Assembly (NCBI GenBank): GCA_025345505.1
Contig: JANVCC010000120.1
Coordinates: 3,995,528 to 4,059,527 of the forward strand
Length of the DNA stretch: 64,000 nucleotides
Origin: Todiramphus chloris collaris
Taxonomy: Eukaryota > Chordata > Aves > Coraciiformes > Alcedinidae
Reading direction: 5' to 3'
The translations under genes and the position numbers were made by a program. The notes beneath the pieces are model-generated. The model did no database searches. It was not told where the DNA came from and saw only the letters and a program-made list of their open reading frames with translations. Position 1 is the stretch's first letter. Each line of letters starts with the position of its first letter. Positions 58,771 to 64,000 of the stretch are shown here, in pieces.

Positions 58771-60109
58771 GGATGTGGGGCTGGGCCCCCCCAGGGTAAG
58801 CATTTGCTGGAGGATTTTTTGCACTGTGCAGGAGGGAGAAGTGCTCTTGGGGTGGCCCAAGGGCACTGGGGAAGCTGAGGCAGGAGAGGGGGGAGGGTGT
58901 CTCCTTTGACTTTGCTGGTCTTGCCAAAGTCCCTGGGCTGGAGTCCACACCCAGGTCCACTTTGGTTGGTTGGTGACAACAGATGGCTTTAGAGGAGAGC
59001 TGCAAACCACAGGTAAGGGTTCTCTTAATGCTTACGAGACACCAGAGGAGCCCCTGGGATGGGATGGGATGGGATGGGATGGGATGGGATGGGCTGCCTG
59101 CTCTTGCTGGTCTCCCACTGGACTTCAGCCAGGGCTGAGCAGTTTCCCTGCCCCAAGTCACAGCCTCCCAATATTTCCCAGTGTGGATTTTTTTTCCAGC
59201 CCCGAAGAGGCTGAGCTGCTGACGCTGCCTTTGGGCTGCAAGAGCAAAGCCCACCCCCCAGGTGTGGTATTTCTAGGGTGTCCCCCTGTAACACCCCACC
59301 AGCAACCGTGTGCAGGGGACCTGGGGATGCCTGGCGACCCCCGGGGTCCCTGGGGCCACCCCCTGCCAGGGTGGCAGCTCCTCATCCCAGTGGGGGGTGG
59401 GTGCATTCCCCAAAGAAACTGGGAATGGCCTCTGAGAGCTTATTTTTAATGGAATTTAGCGCCGTTTTAGGGAAGGAGCTTTGAGGTTTTTAATGCTGGT
59501 GGCTTTTCTGGAGGGGTCTGGCCGTGGGGTCCTGGCACGGCTGGAGGTCCTAGGGATGGCACCAGTGGTTCAGCTGCGAAGAGACAAGTGGGAAATGGTG
59601 TTTGTGTGTTGGGTTTGCAAAAGAAGGGAGAAAATGTCATCTTCTGGAGACAGCTCAATGACAGTCAGTAGACAAGGGTCAAGCCATGGAGGCCTGTCCA
59701 AGGAGGGACTTTTCCTGATGCCTTTTGGCTCTCTTTGAGGCATCCAAAATATTTTGTTCAAATGGAAGAAACCTCCAAGTAAAGGGGCTGTTTCTGGTCA
59801 CAAAGCCACACTGGGAGGGGCTGAGGGAAAACAACTAAACAACAAAAACCTCCTTCGCTGCAGTTTCACCCTGGCGTGACTGGGGAAATCAGCACCAGCA
59901 TCTTGTGGGGTTACTGCTTTCTGTCCCCACCCAGTCTTGCTTTTCCCAGCAATATCAAATAACTGGGATGAGACTGAGTCCAGCTGGGTCTCTGGGCACA
60001 CAGGGTGCAATGATGCCACCCCAGCACCCAACCTGCAGCCTCAGGCCAAGCTCAGGGTTAAACCCCAGCACCCAAGTGATGCATCAGCAATTGCAAACCC
60101 ATTTGCAAC
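58771..60109. other. Intergenic, no gene seen
   Basis: Unique sequence with a (GGGAT)7 array at 59,056-59,090. No exon with credible splice sites is found. Confidence 0.4.
59056..59090. repeat. (GGGAT)n microsatellite
   Basis: Seven perfect GGGAT units. Confidence 0.97.
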
Positions 60110-60111
60110 AC

Positions 60112-60488
60112 CCCTCCTGGGTTCCAGTTCCTGCCCATTGCCCCTTGTGCTGTCCCTGGGCACCACTGAGCAGAGTCTGGCCCCATCCTCTCACCCCCCG
60201 GGGCCCTTTATCTCTTGCTCAGCATTGCTCAGCTCCCCTCTCAGGCTGCTCTTCTCCAGCTGCACAGCCCCAGGGCTCTCAGCCTTTCCCCAGCACAGAG
60301 ATGCTCCAGCCCCTCAGCAGCTTCCCAGCCTCTTCTGGAGTCTCCCCAGTATCTCCTTGTCTCTCTTGAACTGGGGAGCCCAGCACTGGACACAATTCTC
60401 CAGAGGTGGCCCCACTGGGGCAGAGTAGAGGGGCAGGAGAACCTCCTCTGACCTGCTGGTCACACTTTTCTGAAGCCCTTCTTAAACC
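60112..60488 (-). mobile_element. CR1: CR1 LINE fragment
   Basis: Reversed CR1 segment matching 35,985-36,350, including the region coding (minus strand) the end of ORF2. It lacks the 3' terminal part. Confidence 0.88.
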
Positions 60489-60752
60489 CCTTCCTTTTTT
60501 TTCAGGCGGTCCCAGTTAGAAACCAGTGAGTTCCTCAGGCTGCGTCTAAGGGAGGCCTGTGATTTGTGTGTGGATGTGTGAGTGATGGGCAGCTTTCACT
60601 GTCTGCGGTGCAGGGCGGGAGGTGTTCCCGTGGTCTCTCTACCTGCAGCTGACAGTTGTGATCAACCCATGCCATTTTTTGGCGTGACAGTTGCCCTTGA
60701 TTTGAAGCTGTAACACCCTAGTGGTGTTTAAAATGCAGCAGTGCATTGGGAA

Positions 60753-60781
60753 ATCATCATCATCATCATCATCATCATCAC
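60753..60781. repeat. (ATC)n microsatellite
   Basis: About nine to ten ATC trinucleotides. Confidence 0.95.
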
Positions 60782-60789
60782 AGGCTGTG

Positions 60790-61980
60790 CTGAATGAGAG
60801 TTTTAAGGCTGGTGGAGCCCCAGAGCCACTCAGGGATGCCCAGTGAGTGTTTGGCGGGGCAGTGGATGGGAGGGAAGGGTCCAGCCCCCACTCAGCTGCC
60901 TTAGGTCATGAGAACAGAATGTGTCCAACCCATGCAACCCAAAATATCCCCTGGCACCATCCGCGCCCGGCACCAGCCCTGCTTCCTCATGTAACCTACA
61001 CCGTGCCCAGCCTGCGGCCGTGCCACCCGGTCACTGCCGTGGGACAGACACCGTCACCGGGGCATCCACGTGGCATTGCAGTTTCAGGACAGGGTGTTGC
61101 TTTTCTATCTGGGTTTCACCCAGAAACGTGGCTTTGCACCCAGCTGTGCACCCAGGGGGGCACCTTTAGGTCCCTGGGGTGGCAGGAGCCATCCTGCTGG
61201 TGCCTGGGAGCCAAAGTCCACCCCCAAGCCACTCCAAAATCAGCTCAATCCCCGTGGGCACAGAGGGACAGCTTGGCAGGATGGGGGTGGATAAGCGCCC
61301 AGGTTTCTGCTCCTTTGCAGCAGGTAATAAGCTGTTTATTTGGATTTAAGAGTGACAATTTGGCTGTCACCGAGAAGCTGACTCGCTGTCCTCGCTGGGG
61401 ACAAACTGGATTTATCCCAGAGGGAAGTGCTGGCTCTGGGGCACCGTTGGCTGTAAATCCCAAGGATGCCGGGGGGTTTCAGCCCTTGCCAAGCAGCGGG
61501 GCAGCAGTGATGGTGCGTGGGGAGGGCTGGGCTGGGAGACAGCTCTAATTCACGCTGGCCCCGAGCTGCTGGTACCTCCCTCGGCCGGGCTCTGAGGTGC
61601 CACCCTACATCCCCAGCTCCGTGCCAGCCGGGGGACGAGCACCCCGATGGGTGCCCCTGGGCTCAGAGGGGTGCCCGTGAAATCCAGGGCAACGAATCGG
61701 CTCCGCGGGCTGCCCACCCCTCACTCTATTTCTTCGCCTGGCATCACATTTTCAGCCCAAAGGACTTCGGGCCGAGCGGCGGGTTCCAGCCCCGGCCCGG
61801 GGGGAGCCTTCCGGGGCTGGGGGAGCGGGGGCCGGGGGAGCCGGGGCTGGGGGAGCCGGGGCTGGGAGCTCCCCGCTGCTCCCGCCGCTCCCCGCCCGTC
61901 CCGGCTTTCCTGGGCCGGCAGCGACACTCGCTGGGGACCGGCAGCAGCAGCGCCGAGACCTCCCCATCGCCAGCCAGCCC
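60790..61980. other. Intergenic, no gene seen
   Basis: GC-rich, CpG-containing near 61,760-61,930, with a short GGGGGAGCCGGGGCT repeat at about 61,830-61,870. An open frame of 233 codons at 60,847-61,548 has no recognisable motif. Confidence 0.4.
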
Positions 61981-61984
61981 CATG

Positions 61985-62335
61985 GAGAACCAGCCCCACT
62001 GCAAAACAGCCCCACTGTGAACCAGCCCCACTGCCAACCAGCCCCACTGCCAACCAGCCCCACTGCAAACCAGTCCCTCTGACAACCAGCCCCATTGCCA
62101 ACCAGCCCCACTGCCAACCAGCCCCACTGTGAACCAGCCACATTGCCAACCAGTCCCACTGCAAAACAGCCCCATTGCAAACCAGCCCCATTATCAACCA
62201 GTCCCACTGCCAACCAGCCCCACTGCCAACCAGCCCCATTGCCAACCAGCCGCATTGCAAACCAGTCCCACTGCCAACCAGACCCATTACAAACTAGTCC
62301 CACTGCAAACCAGCCCCACTGCAAACGTGCCCTGC
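61985..62335. repeat. Minisatellite, 16 bp unit, about 20 copies
   Basis: Variants of CCACTGCCAACCAGCC run from about 61,987 to 62,335, with A/T substitutions between units. Because 16 is not a multiple of three, every frame reads the same 16-residue cycle (for example NQPHCQPAPLPTSPTA). Long open frames on both strands therefore carry no coding evidence. Confidence 0.95.
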
Positions 62336-64000
62336 AGCCTCACTGGAAACCTCCCTGCTGCAAACCTTCCCCCCAGCCCCGCTCTCCAACCCAAGAGCTG
62401 GTGGTTCTGAGCACAGTACCCTGGGTGGGCTCATCGCCTCCCCCAGCACTTTCACAGTGGCAGGCGACTCACCCACGAGTCCCATGGGGACAGGGACACA
62501 AGGCTGATCTCCCGGTGACACACCAGTTTGCCACCCTTGCCAGCCACGTGTGCAGGGGACGCTGCTGGGAAGGGTGCATCACTCGGCAGTGGCTTCTCTG
62601 GCCAATAAAGAATGTTATTTCTCACTGAGATGTTAGAGGAAGGTCCTTGTCAACACTGGCTTTGCCTCCCCAGCTCTCCAAGGTGGTTTCTCCAGGGTTT
62701 AGAAGCCCTGGAGCAGGAGCTGCCAGTGTCAGAGGAGGAAGGCCAGGCGCAGGGTAACCGATGGATGTCCCCAGCCGTTGCTGCTGGGATGGAGCATTGC
62801 AGCTCGGTCCTGGCTCGGCTGAGCACGCCGGCACTCCACCACGAGCTGCTTTACCATCCCACATGGTTGCTAAGGGTGGTTTACAGCTTGACTCTGACTC
62901 CTGGGTCCATCCCAGGCAGGGCTGCCCTTGGGTTCTGCTCCCCTGGGGCGAGCGGGGTGGTCACGGGCAGCCTCACCCTGTGCCAGGAAGCTGGGCTGGT
63001 GCGGACACACGAGAGCCATCGCCAGCCCTGGCTGGACCGGGAACCCCCAACCGTGACTGGAGGATGAGTCACATTTCCCAGGGCGGCTGCAGGAGAAGGG
63101 AATGAGTCGGATTTTAACACTGAAAAAGGGAAAGAGCGAGATCTGGGTCCCTCAGAACATCTCCCGAGGGGCTCAGCCGAGGCTGTGACACGGAAGGTGT
63201 GCGGTTTGCCATGGAGGAAGGTGTCGGTGTGTCCCCAGGGGATGGTGGAGCTGGGCTGGTGCCCTCACCCAGATGATGCCGATGGATGGGGAGAAGCTGC
63301 TGAGCTTCAGCAACACACCGTGGGACACCGTGCTGGGAGTGGTGTTGGCCATGGCTCCCACCATCACCAGCTCTCTCCCAGCATCCTGGCGGTGTGGGTC
63401 ACTGGTACGCTGCCCGGCCCCAGCGCGCTGCCCGTCCCACTCCTCCGGCTCTGCTGGCAGCACCGCAAAGCTCCTCGGCTCTCTCGGCAGGGAGAGGCCA
63501 CCTAAATCGGGGGGCAGGATGCTGCAGCCCTGGGGTCTCCTTCTCAGCACCCCACAGCTGCTGGGGGGCACTGGTAAGACTGGAAAATAGCATCAGTGTT
63601 ACTGGGAGAGGAAAGAACACGGCCAGGCTCCTCAGGCATCAGGGCTTCGCTCTGCTGTTAGGAAGTTGGTGTGAGGGTGTTGGTAAGAAGGAGATTTGGG
63701 GTTTGTTTTTTTTTTCTGGTATAGGAAGTGTTTGTTTCTGTGATTTGATGTATTACAGCAATTGAAGACTTTAATATCAAAATTAATCCAAGGCAAACGG
63801 GGGTTTGTTGACATTTGAGTTTTCATCGGGGAGAATGAAGATTAAAAATACATATAGAAAAAAAACAACCCCCAAACTCTATTCTCTTGTTTTGCTCAGG
63901 GGAGTTCGATGCTCTCTCCAGCAGGTCAGATCTGAAAGCCTGTGAGTGCCCCAGGAGCGGTTTAATTCAGATTTTCTGCGCCCCAAATCCCTGGGTCACC
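62336..64000. other. Right-edge intergenic, no gene supported
   Basis: An AATAAA at 62,604-62,609 on the + strand and a possible acceptor at about 62,680 are isolated signals. No recognisable protein is encoded. From 63,690 the sequence becomes AT-rich. Confidence 0.35.

Noticed and set aside
60847-61548. 233-codon + strand open frame
   Set aside because: No motif or splice context; stop codons are rare by chance in this GC-rich stretch.
61721-62324. Overlapping repetitive open frames of 140-190 codons on both strands
   Set aside because: A product of the 16 bp minisatellite; all frames give the same cycle.

Overview
The window looks like bird nuclear DNA from a GC-rich, gene-dense chromosome, probably a microchromosome. 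Three observations support this. About twenty copies of the 3' end of the CR1 LINE, the dominant avian retroposon, lie on both strands. There are short introns with many small tandem repeats. The genes are multi-exon vertebrate genes whose exons splice in frame. I see no LTR elements, prokaryotic genes, CRISPR arrays, tRNA or rRNA.

Layout, all genes on the + strand: (1) 1-7.4 kb is intergenic, with a 20-21 bp tandem repeat at the left edge, a CR1 copy, a promoter-like GC-rich patch near 3.9 kb and a 54-55 bp minisatellite near 5.2 kb. (2) 7.5-20.3 kb holds two head-to-tail papain-family cysteine proteinase genes of the counting factor associated protein D / 26-29 kDa protease type. Each has 11 exons and encodes 547 residues with an intact Cys-His-Asn triad. 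(3) 20.3-26 kb is mostly non-coding, but holds an unidentified pair of minus-strand exon-like segments at 22.2-22.7 kb. (4) 26.2-39.7 kb is FAM76A (9 exons, 307 residues), which starts in a CpG island and has a long 3' UTR. (5) 43-47.2 kb is intergenic and rich in CR1. (6) 47.5-57.0 kb is SESN2 (10 exons, 477 residues), with a polyadenylation signal at 58.15 kb. (7) 58.2-64 kb has no gene I can support; it carries CR1 fragments and a 16 bp minisatellite.

The genes do not form one pathway. The proteinase pair is a tandem duplication of secreted or lysosomal enzymes. SESN2 is the leucine-sensing stress inhibitor of mTORC1. FAM76A is a Cys-rich, coiled-coil nuclear protein of poorly known function. 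FAM76A and SESN2 both lie in human 1p35.3, so the window is orthologous to that block. The most interesting points are a near-identical tract between the two proteinase genes that includes an intron (recent gene conversion), the unidentified minus-strand exon pair, and inverted young CR1 copies inside and around FAM76A introns. Three assembly gaps (100, 10 and 10 N) are present; the two short ones fall inside tandem repeats.
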